From Velamenicoccus sp964471325 (lineage in GTDB: Bacteria > Omnitrophota > Gorgyraeia > Velamenicoccales > Velamenicoccaceae): 64,000 nucleotides of DNA. Both the position numbers and the translations under genes were made by a program. The notes beneath the pieces are model-generated. The model was not told the DNA's origin, did no database searches, and worked only from the letters and a program-made list of their open reading frames with translations. The stretch's first letter is position 1. Every line of letters begins with the position of its first letter. The stretch lies in contig CAYYFL010000010.1 of assembly GCA_964471325.1 (NCBI GenBank), forward strand, positions 1 through 64,000. Direction: 5' to 3'. Below, one piece after another: positions 40,501 to 52,500 of the stretch.

Positions 40501-43500
40501 TTCGCCCTTGGCGATCTGGGTAACCTGCTCCATGGCCCTGCGTTCCAACTGCGGCAATGTCGAAAGATGTCTCTGCGCGGATTCATTTCTTGCCTCGAGC
40601 CTCTTGATCTGGGCTTCCCACTGCGCTGCGCCCGTCGTATTCCCCTGGGCCTTTAATTCTTCAACCCTGTTCCTTAATCTCTCGATTTCTGTCATTCTGT
40701 TGGCAATCTGCCTCTCCAGGCCGTCGCGACGCAGGGATACAGCCGTCTGGACCTGGGCGGCATCAGCAGAATCAGGCAAACCAAGAAGCTGGATCGGATC
40801 GACGCTGCGCAAACCGAGCTGCGCATCAACATTGGCCGGATTCAAGCGCAAGGCTGCTGTGAACAAGATCGCCGCGCGCTCCGTATTGTTCCTGGCTGCT
40901 TCCATCTGGCCGCGCACAACAAGCCTCGTCTCGCCCAGGAAGGACAGTTCGGCTTTCAGGGAGTTGGCGGTCTGCAGGTCTCCGGAGGCAAGCGCTTCTT
41001 TCCTTGCGGTGCTCGTCTGTCTGATGGTATCGCCTAAAAGCATCTCTGCCTGGGCATGGTCCATCCCCACCAGGCGCTGCGAGAAGGCCAGGCGGCCAAG
41101 CTCCATATTGCCCGTTTCCCTGGCCAAAGACTCTGCCTTTTCAAATGATGCCCTGGCAAGATCTTTTTGGCCTGCGGCGCGTTGAGACAAACCGAGGTTA
41201 TACTGCGCTTCGGCATCCGCCGGGTTGCGCCCGGCCAATTCTGCAAATTTTTGCGTCGCAAGGCCGAATTGACCCTGATCGTAATACATCTTGGCGATAT
41301 GCTCCGGAAGGGCCGCGCTTCTCATCGTAAAGAGAGCCGCCCATGGCAGGATCTGCATATCAGCGGCAGAGAAACCTTGATAGTGACTTGTGGCGTAGGA
41401 ATCCGTGCCGACCTGCGCGAGCGTTGTCGCATCCAGATCGCCCGTCATCGCATCGACGTAGGCGCCGAGCCTATTGACGCCCTGCATCGTCCTGTTGATC
41501 GTCTCGACGGTGAAACCGACCTTGCCCAAGGAAACAGCCTTGGCGCCAAAGCTCAAAGCCCCTGCCTTGGCAACAGTGAAGGCGCCGGAGAGATCTCCCG
41601 CGGCAATCAAATCTTTCAGAGAAGTCCCGGCGAGTTCTTTGGCCCAGCCTTCCTGCATTCTCAAAAAGCCTGTTTCCAGCTTGGCGACTGAAGAACCGAT
41701 CACAGGGGCGCGGCCCAGCAACGTCTCTTCAGGCGTCACAGGCGTCCTGCTCATGATCTTGACAATGGGCCCGATCATCATACCTTCACGAGGAGAGTTG
41801 GCCAGGCTATACAAGAACCCGCCGTTATCAAGACTTCCATAATATTTCCCGAAGCTGAAAGATTCATAGACGGTCTTGGTTTCGCCTGTCAACGGATCAG
41901 CGATCCTTTGCGGCGCCTGGCCCATATCGCGCAGCCATGAACGCTGGATGCCGGTCACCTCTCCCTTATCGTTTCTGACAGGCGTATAGAAACCGAACAC
42001 AGCCTGACCCTGGCTGAAATTACTGCCCAACACCTTATCTACCGCCCAATCGGTGCCATGCTCGACGGTAGCCAGGGCGGTGTCCACAAAAGGCTTGGTC
42101 CCGGACATGACGCCGCTGACGAGCCACCACGATTTCGCGCTGCTATACATCTCTGTCGTCAAGGCATTCAGATCTGCAAACTTAGCCGTATTGGCTTGTA
42201 TGGATGCCACCTGCCCTGTCGCGCCTAACGTATATTGCTTGGCACCATAAGCCACCAATTCTCCTATGAAAGCGCCCTTGACGCCGCTGACAAGAAGCTG
42301 GCCGGGCGTATTGAAAGTAGTCAGAGGATTCAAAGACGGGCTATTGATGTAATCTCTGGCGATACCGAAGGAAAGCGCGCCGCTGCCAAGGATGACAGCG
42401 TGCCTTGTCACAAACGACTGCTCATTAAGCCACGAACCTATTTGAGGCGCCTTGTTGGCCAACAACCCTATGCCCGCGCTCACAAAGGTGTCTTTGCCGA
42501 TGTTCAACAAAGCGCTGCCCACGGAATCGACATTTGATTTGAAAGGCTGGCGGATCGCGCTGGCAATGAGGCCCGAGGTCGCGGCAAAAGCGATAGGATT
42601 GTTAACGCGGTAGCTGGCTGCGCCGCCCACGGCTCCTGTAAATGCATACCAGCCGGCCTGCGGAATAGAGCTGATCTCGCTGCGATAGATCCCTGTGCCG
42701 ACGCTCAATCCTGCCCCGGCCGCGCCTGCAATAAGATATGTCGTGGCGCGGGAGGCATTCTGAACGGCGTAAGTGCCTCTGACGGCGGTTCCGATGGTCT
42801 GGAAAGCTCCGACAAGGCCGTAGGTCGTCAAGACATTCCCCATGCTCTGGGTCAAGTCCATAGGACTGCCTGTCGTCATCGTCGTCGTCAAGTGACCGCT
42901 CGCCAGGCCGAAATTGGCCAGATTGACGACATTCGCGGCCTGGGGAATCTTGAGGGCCGCATTGGCCACGGTCAGTGCTCGCGCTGTCCAAACACTACCC
43001 TCAACAGCAGTGACGGTCGACAGGGCCGCTTGTCCGCTAGCAGCCAGTTTGGCGCCGGCAGCCGGCAAGAGGAACGAAATAGCAAGGGTTGTCCCCTCAC
43101 TATCGGAAAGATATTCACCCGTCAATTTATATTTGATAACATCGACGGTAGGAACGGTCAAGCTGACGCCTACAACCGCCGTACGGCCGACATTCACGCC
43201 GGCAACCTTGCCCGACATCAACAACTCATCAATGGCTTTTAACGTCTGAGCCGCATATGCGCCGGCGACATTAAAACCGCCGCTGAGCTTGTCGCCTCTT
43301 TCCCATTGCGCCTTGCCCACTTCCTTGGCCATCTTTATCCCGGCAAACGCAGTAACCTCGCTCCCCCTGAAGGAAACTTCGACACCGTCTTGGATCCCGA
43401 CAAATTCCCAATCTCTCCAGTCCGCGCCCGTCTTGTTGACCCTCAGCGTTCCCGGCTTGCTCAACTCTATGGCTTTCTCGACCCACGTGACCGCGGCTTG

Positions 43501-46500
43501 ATCGCCTGAAACAAGTTGCATCGAGTCTCCAACAAAGCTATTGGCCCAGATCATGATGGAACCGGCATAGCTATCATCGGCAGCCTGTTTCCAGCCCTTA
43601 TTGCCCGCAACCGTCCCAGCCAGATCGATGACACCGCCCTTGGCCGCCGAATACGTTCCGAAGATCACCGGCCAAACGACATCATTAAAGGCATATCCCA
43701 CCACAGCGCCTGCGCCCTTGACGATCCCTTGAGGGCCCCAATCAGGATTATAGTCATAGCCGAACTTCGTGTGCTTGTTCAGCCAGACCCTGACGCCGTT
43801 GGTCTCAAGGATCGCCTCCACCTGTTTGTCGTTGCCGGAACCGACCCTGTCATAGAGCCCCTTGGCTTCACCTATTAATGTCTGTATCTGCTGCACTTGC
43901 GTCTGAGAAAGAGTCTTGCCTTCCTGCTTCAACAAGGCCTCCAGATGAGCAATATTCTGCATGCGGCCCTTCGCGTTTGACTCAAAAGCATCCCTCCACA
44001 TGGAAATACCTTCGTCCATTTCTTCCTTAAAATGCAAAGGCGTATCCCAGAGCTGACCGGTAGTATTAATAAGCCGCGTCCCTCCGGAAGCCGTCAGTTT
44101 GTTTTTCGATTCGGCGAAATAATTCAAGTCTGCGACGGCCCTATTGTATTCCTCCTGCACGCGGCGCACGGCTTCCATAACCCCAAGCCGGCCCTTCGTG
44201 GTTTTGATCACATCGTTGGCGACTTCAGTCTCCAGGCCGAAACGCGTCCTGTAATGATCTGCGCCTTTGCCATCATAGCGTTCGTCGTAGGAAGGCCCGG
44301 GATTGGCAAGACGATCCAAGGCGTTCCAGTCATTATCCCTCAAGAATGTGGCATATTCCCGCATCGCGGACTTATATCTGTCTTGTGCGGATTTCAGCAG
44401 GCCCTCTTCCTTGGAATTGTTCACACGGAGCCAGAACCAGTCGGTCTTGCCCATTTCCCTCTTATACCGGTCATTGGCTCGCCGCAGATCATCCCCTGCT
44501 TCCTTGAGTTTTCTTTCCAGGCCTTCTCTTTTCTGGCTCACCGCCGCAGTCTGTGCCGCCGCCTGCTGACGATTACGTTCTCTCAGGGCATCATTAGCAT
44601 CTTTCATTGGACCGGAGACGAGCTCAACGCCCTGCTCTGTGGTTTTAAAAACATTGCCGCTCTGATCCTTGAATCTCGCTCCGGCAGCAATGGACATCTG
44701 GCCGCTTTCGTCGTTGAACGTCACCTGATAAGCGGTCAAGGGAGTGAGCTTCCTTCCATCCCCCAGGCTTGTAGACGCGCTTGTGACGGCGCGAATATTG
44801 TGCCCTTGCAGTGCCGAAACCCCAAGCGGTTTAGTGTGGTCGAATTTTAAGTCTGTGCCGTAAACAAACATATCCTTCAAGAGCATGGGCGCGCGCCTTG
44901 TATCGGTCGGGGTCCGATGAATGGCGCCGTCGGCTGTCATGGCCTGCGTGCCGAAAGAGGAAAAGATGCCCTTGTCGTTGGTCTGAAGTTCCGTGAGGAT
45001 GTGCCCATGCGATTTAATGACGCGACTGCCGGCAGAAAGGCTCTCGCTTGAGACGTCGACGGTGCCACGCGTGATGCTCAGATAATTATTGCCGCCCTTG
45101 CCGCCGCCCGAGAAATTCCTTGCCCAGATGATGTCGCCGTAACCTTTCAGGGCGGGGACCTCGCCGCCGTTCCCTGAGGTCAACTCGCCGAACCCCATGA
45201 TATTGAATTGGGCTTTCTTTCCGTTGGTAGATGTGACGACTTCACCCCTCACCTGGCTGCTGCTGAAATCAGGGGTGCGGATCTGGGCAAAGGTATCTTT
45301 TGCGCCTGGGCCGTTGGAAGTATACAAAACCTTGATGTCGCGCAGATGGGCGGTGCCGCGGACGCCTGCGATGCTCGAAGAAGGATCCAGAGAAATGGTC
45401 GTATTATTCATATGATAGGAGACAGCCGCCGGCGTTTCCGTCTTCACTCCCCACATTGCGGCGTGATCAAAAACGACCACAGCCGGAGTCTTGTCCGACT
45501 TGGCCCCGACCCTGAAATCTTTTCCGAACGCAACCATGTTGCTGTCATCCAGGGTATCCGGCACATCGACGCCGTTGCCCGCCGTGAACTTGTAGCCCCC
45601 TCCAATCGTGTGGCGAGCATTGTCGGCAAAAAGGGCCTGGTTGTTGAAGCCGATAATGGCCCCTTGCTTGTCCATCTGGAGCTCAAACAGAAGTTTTCCC
45701 TCGGAAATCATGCCCATACTGCCGGCCTGGATAACCCTCGTTTCCACATCAACAGCACCCTTGGCAACCCGGCTGTATGAACCGGCGTCGCCGGAACCAT
45801 CCCCGAAATTCCTTAAAGCAAATGTCGCGCCCACAGCGCTGATGGCCGGAATATTCACGGACTCTTTGCCTTGGACCTGTGTCATTTCGCCGAACCCTAA
45901 CACGGTCGCATGCGCGATCTTCCCCGGATCAGAGGGCTCGCTCATCTGGTGCACCCACGTCTTGACGGTTCCGCTCGCCTGGCTGTGCTTATAATCCACC
46001 AGCCAATCATTATGCCCCTCTTTATTAAGGCCGTCCGTCTTGATCAACAAGGCGACATCCTTCAAGTCCATCACGCCATAGACAGGCCCTTTGCCGGGAC
46101 CGTAAGTCTTGGTTTTCTCGTTCCACAAGGGCGTCATATAAAGACGCATGGACTCGCCCATGTCATAAACAATGGCTGCCGGCGTTTTGGCCCTGAAACC
46201 ATATTGCGACTCATTATGATCAAAAATAATAACGGCGTCTTCCTGATCCGCCCTGGCGCCGACTTTTATCTTATCGGACAAGGGGATCATGCCGCTGGTG
46301 AGCAGCTGCGCCGGCTTTGACGCCTCAGGGTTCTCTTCGTTGCGGACCCCTGGAACATAGGTATATGTCGTGCCGTTGCTCAGCTTCAAAGTGTGCTGCG
46401 CATTATCCGCTGTCAGCGCCTGGTGGCCAAATCCTATAAAATCACCTTGTTCGTTCTGGTTCAGTTCGAGACGGAAGAGCCCGCGGGAGACGATGATGCC

Positions 46501-49500
46501 TTTTGAGGGATCGGCCATCGAAGTGACAACTTTCGTATCGCCGGGGTCGAGAACGAGGAACGAGTTGTAAGGTTGTTTGCCGGCTTTGATCGCGGCGGTC
46601 GGTTCCGACGGAGCGCCCCCGCTGCGGCTCCAATAGATGCCGCCTTTATCGCCCTGCCCTTCGGCGATCAAGGCAGGTATCACATTCCTCTCATTCTTGT
46701 TGTTCGCATATTTATTGACCTGAACGATGCCGTCCAATCCCAGGACGCGGGACGTAAGAACGTTCGTGGCATCCTCCCGTTTTTCTGTCCCGTACCATGA
46801 CTCAATGGTGCCTCTGGCCTGGCTCCTTGTATAATCAGGCAGCCACCCCTGGCCGGCCGTCTGCGCCCCTGCTTCCTTCAATAGATACAAGACCTTAACG
46901 TCGGTCAGGTGGGCCTGGGCCCTTTCTATCGTCTTGGCCGTCTCCACTTCACCGGCCTTGGCATTATAAAGCGTACCCAAAGAAATATTCAGCCGGCCCA
47001 TATCACGGACAACGGCTCCCGGCCCGTTGACGTCCATACCCCACGGCATATTGTTCTTGAATGTCACCGTGACGGACTGGCCGGCGGAGGCAGAGCCGAC
47101 CCTGAACCCTCTGCCGAAAGGCACCATCTGCGAATCATCGAGGACCTTCTCATTCTCTGCGTTCTTGCCGTACGTAAACGTCGCGCCGATCGTGTGCGTC
47201 GCGTTCTCGGCGCTCAACAAGGAGGTGTCGAAACCGCCGATGGCATACTGGCCGTATCCTTGCTGCGCGATGTTGATCGTCAGCGGAACAGGCGTCTTTC
47301 CCTGCGTCGATTTGATGACAAGCCCTCCGTCGAACAAGACGGAAGAAATAAGATCGACGGCACCCTTTTCCACGGCAAGGGTTGTGCTGCTCTTTGAGCC
47401 GTCTCCGGCGACATTGGACGGATGGATCCACCACGTCTCGGAGAACGGCACGACCAGCTGCTGGGACGACTTGCCGTTGACCGTCACATTCATGACCGCC
47501 AGGCGGCCTGCCATAGGCACGGACTTCGTCTCTGTGAGCTCCGTCCCGCCGGCCTTGTGGGTCGCTGTCAATTTCTGGATCGCGGCGATATCGAAATGGC
47601 TGGCCCAAGACTTGAAGGCGTCACCCTGGGCCTGCGCCGTCAACACGCTGTCCAACTTCGAAATGCTCATCACCCGCGTCACGGTATCGCCATTGATCCC
47701 GCGCACGACATCCGGCTGCGTCACCCTCGACCCCTTGCCGATGAGACTGCGCACGACCTCCAGGCCGTTGGTGGTGCCGTTGAAATTCTGCGATGTCTCG
47801 CCGGTGGCGCGGTCCGTGACGATCCTTGAAACAAATCTCGCATCCGCATTGCCGCTCCTGATCAACGCTGTTCCGATGGTCGTATCAGGCCCTGCTATCA
47901 GCGTCGTGCCCGACACCCCCGCCAGGGAATTGACAATGAGCTTGCCTTCGTTATCGCGGCCGATGAACAACGGCAGCTCTGTTCCCGTTGTGAACTTAAC
48001 CAGGCCTTCCTGCCGGAATTCGCTGTTCGAGGCCACCATCAATTTGTAGGCATCGTCCGCAAACCTGATGGCGTCCTTTTGCGGCTCGCTCTTCCCCTGG
48101 CCCGACGGGAAGCTTTGAGGCAGGTATGTCTTATCCAACAGTTCGGCGCCATGGATGATGCCCTGTTTCCTGTCCATGACGTGCGCCACAACGCCCCAGC
48201 GCCCTTTATCGTCGGCCCATATTTTGTCGACAGGCGCCGTGTAAACCTGGCCTGCCGCGCTGCTCGCCAGGAAGCTGCGCGTCGCATCCGCTTCGCCGCC
48301 GCGCACGACCCAGCTGTTGATACCGGTCAATTCTTCGCTCAGCTTCGCCCACACGGTGGCCTGCCCGCCGGCGACGCGGCCCGGATTTTCTGCGGTCTTC
48401 GCAACGTCGGTGCCCGCCGTCACAGTCTCCGGGGTCTGGGATACGGGGAGCGGTTCGCCGCTCGGCAATGTCACCAGCTCAGGCTTGACAGGCATATTTG
48501 CCGTCGTATCCGACGGAGATTTGGTAACAGGAACCAACTGATTATCGATAAGATTATATATTTCCCCGTTGATGTTGTAGGCTAAGTGCCCTTTGGCGAG
48601 GTCCGGATCGATCCCGCTGTCCTGCGGCGTGATCAAGACAACCTTGGCGTCGGCGCCGAAGACTTCCTTGATCTTTGTTTCGGCAACGGCCGGCGATTCA
48701 ATGCGCAGTGTTTCCAATTTCTTTTCAATGGTCTCAACAGGTTTCGGCGCAACAGGCTGATCCACGCCGGCCTTCTCGAGGATATGCTTGAACGTACGGT
48801 CCCATCTCCAGCCGTTGCCGGCTCCGGGCAGGCTGTAGAAATTAATAACGTTATCCAAAAGGGCCTTGCCGTTCACCTGCTGCTTAAACGGATTGCCGAA
48901 GACAAGCGAGACGTTCTTGTACATCTTTTCTTTCTCGCCGTTGATGACACCCGGGTCTGTCCACGCGGAGATCCTCAATACCGATCCATAAGGCAGGCGA
49001 GGCGTGCCTTGCGCAATCACCACCTGGTCGCTTGCCCGGTTGAGTTGCAATTGCATGAGGTCAGGATTAATGGTGATCGTCTCCGCCTTGGCCTTATCAT
49101 TACCCTGCAGGACACTGTAAGAAGTCCCTGCCTCCGTAATGTTTTTGATCTCGGCGTAGGTCGAGCCGAACGTGGCTTTTTCAAAACCCTTGGTTTCGCC
49201 GGGTTCTGTCGTTGACGCCGCCGAACCGAGCGTCGGCATAAGGACCGCCGGATTCTGGATCACATTCTTGGGGTCGGCGTAACGCGAAGCACCTGTAACC
49301 AGGCCGGTAACGCTGTATCCTATGTCCTCCTTGTTGCCTGTCAGAAGGCGATTGGGAACGAACGCGCCCATGATGTATGCGGAGCGCGTGATCGCTTCCG
49401 GCTTGGCACCGACGTTGACGGTGCTCGTATATGTCCCTGTAAATCCTTTATAGATGACTTCGTTGCGGCGGTTGCCGTTGACAACGTTGAACTCGCGGAC

Positions 49501-52500
49501 ATCGTAATATCTGTCGGGGGTGACGACACCATTGACCCCGCCGTAGTTCTGCGTGGTCTGATAGCCGCTTGAGCCTGTGCGCCCGAGGAGCCAAGCAAAG
49601 AATCCCTTCCCTTCCCTATAGCTCCAAGAGCGCGCAGCCGTCACGTCGCCCGATGCATCGAACCCAACAAGCGAATTTGCGCCGTTCTGAGGCGACACAT
49701 ATCCAATGCCCTTAGATGTCCCCAATCCGAGAAATTTGGCAAAAACTCCTTGTTTATCGGCGGATGTCATCTCTATCTGGGTATTGCCTTCGCCTGTTCT
49801 CCAGGAACCGATGAATGACTGATACAAGGCCTTCATGCCAGGATCCGTAATGCCACTGGCCAGTTTTTCTTGATCAAAGACAGCCCTGTTGTCGATCACG
49901 GCCTGCTGGTCCACGCTCATGCCGGGCAATACGATCTTGATGTCCGCCCTGTCGGCCCCGATGATTAGAGACGCGTCGATCGCGGCGAGCGGGTTGGCGG
50001 GATCGTATTGCAGGACCTGCGTCTTGCCGCCCCGGGTGATCTCCATGACGGCTGTCTGGCCCGCCGTCAGACTGAGGAGGTTTTCCATAGACGTTGATTC
50101 TCCGTCACGGGCCGCCTGCAAGGCCGCATCCAGGGCCGCCGTGTCCGTCTGCAGCTTCAAGATGACCTGCACGGGATCCTTACCCGCCGGCAGCGTCTTG
50201 ATCTTGACCTCCGTCAGCTTGTCGTAAATCGCATTGATGCCCCTGTTCATGACGTAGGCCAGGTTGTCCGCGGCCGTATAGTGGAGGGTGGAACTCACGT
50301 AGCCGACAAACGCATTGCCGAACGGACGCGTGATCTTATCGACATACCCATTGTCAACGACTTCCTCCCACGACATATCGTTGTCTTTCATGATCTGGTT
50401 GGCATTGGCATAGAATTTAGAGACGCCCGCGAAATCGAGGAGCTTCTCCGTGTACTGCCAGCTCCGGAAAGAGCTCATGGTTTCGGGGCTGTAGAATGGC
50501 GAGGTCTTGCCGAAGAAGAAGAGGTTGTCGGCAAGGTCCTTGGTGCTCCCGAGCAGGCTCTGCGTAAACACGTTACTGAAGCTCTGGCCTTCGCCTTTGG
50601 CGCTAAAAGCGTCGTAGCCCGCCTTGATCATGGACGTCATTCCGAAATTCAAAAGGGCCATCTGCGTCGCCGTCAACCCCCAGGAATTCTTCCCTGTCTC
50701 CTTGTCGAACTTGCCGCCCATCGTCGCCAAAAGGGCGGAAGAAGCGCCGCTCAAAATGGCATCCAGCACATACGACTGCGATCCGCCGTATATCTTGCCC
50801 GCGACGAGGGAACCTGCGGTCTGGCCGAGGATCCTGGAATAGCCGAAATCGTCTTCGCCGATGACCTGCTCTAAGGCGGTCCCTATAAGATTGGAAAGCG
50901 TGTAGCGCTGGAACCCGATGTCTTTGACAGCCAGGGCCGTGTTGCCCAGGAAATTCCACCATTTGCTGGAACCTTCTTTGTAATCGCTGGCATACACGCG
51001 ATAGCTCCCCGTCTTCTGGTCAAAGGTCCCGTTGCCGTTGGTGTGCGCCTTAAAATCTTCCTCGCTCAACTGATAAACGGAATTGTATCCCAACTGGTTC
51101 AACGTATATTCGGCGCCCACATACCCGACGACCGATGAACCGAGGCCGTAGAGGAGTTTTGCCGTAATGCTGTCGCTCCCGATGGATTTTTCGGCAAACA
51201 CCTGGGCCGTTCCTGTGAATGCGCCCTGGATCGCGCCTGTCGTCATGGCGCCGAGGGTCGCGTGCTGGCTCAGGTAATTGCTGAAGGCGTTGCCGCCCAT
51301 GCTTGACGGTTTCCAATAGCCGCCCGCGGCCCCGCCGAAGGACTGCGAAAAACCTGCGCCGGCCGCGCCGCCGGCCATGGCGCCGAAAATCTGCGCTGCG
51401 GCAGGGCTAAGACCCCACTGTGTTGCCGCGATGTTGGTCGCCGCGCTGCTGATCTGGGAAGCCGCAAGGCCTGTCAACATGGCCTGGGTCGCCGCGCTCG
51501 TACTCCATGCCACCTGGCCTGTCTGTGCCGCCTGGCCCAAGCCGGAGAATCCGCCCAAACCTCCAAGAACAAACGTCCCAGCCAACGTCAAGGCGCTCAG
51601 CCACACATCGCTTTCGCTCGTCTTCCAAAGATCGTCAATGGTCGTGATCTCGTCATAGTGCTTTCTTGCCGCGCCCTGGACCGCCTTGGCCACAGTCTCT
51701 TCAAGGATCTCGATATCATAACCCTGCGGGATGCGGTTGGAGAGCGCCAGGCCGTATTTGGAGAAACGGCGCTCAAATTCAGCGAGGGTCCAAATATTTT
51801 TCTTGCCGTTATCTTCGATTATCACAGAACCTTTAGAAAGTCCTTTAACAAGGACCATGTGGTCGTCATCCACGAACGCAATATAGGGTATTAACTTATT
51901 TAAGGCTTTTGCAATATTTTTAGTATTGGAGTAAAAGTCTTTCCAGTAGAAGGGTTTAAGTTCATACCCATAAAGCAGGGCCGTCTGGGAAAGGGCATAC
52001 AGGGAATTCTCAAGCTTCTTGGCCTGGTTATAGGTATAGATATCTAAAGAATCAGAAAGAATATCTATAAGGAGGGCGCTCTGGGCCATCTGGTAAGGCG
52101 ATATTTTCTGCCCCATGGCTTCAAAGAGGCCCGAGAGGGCGTAGGCGCCGCAGGTCACGAGATTCCGGCCTGAATCCATCATCCAGGCACGTAATTCATC
52201 AATCTTATTCTGCGTAAGATTAAGAGGATAATTCCTGTGAACAGAGACCTGACGGGAGAGCCGGATATCCGTGGCGGGCTTGCCGATCAACGGCTGCAAC
52301 GAAGAAGCGATGGCATCCGCTATTGCCCGGTCAAAGGCTTCATCCTTCTGGGTCTTCTGGAGGACAGAGGCGTCCGTTGCAACGGTTGCCGCGCTCGAAA
52401 CAGAAGCTAACGCTCCATTCAGCGCGCCGCGCAGATTATAGTCGACAGCCCACGCCACCTGCTCAGGCAGGAAGGTGAGGACTATCAACCACGCAATGGC

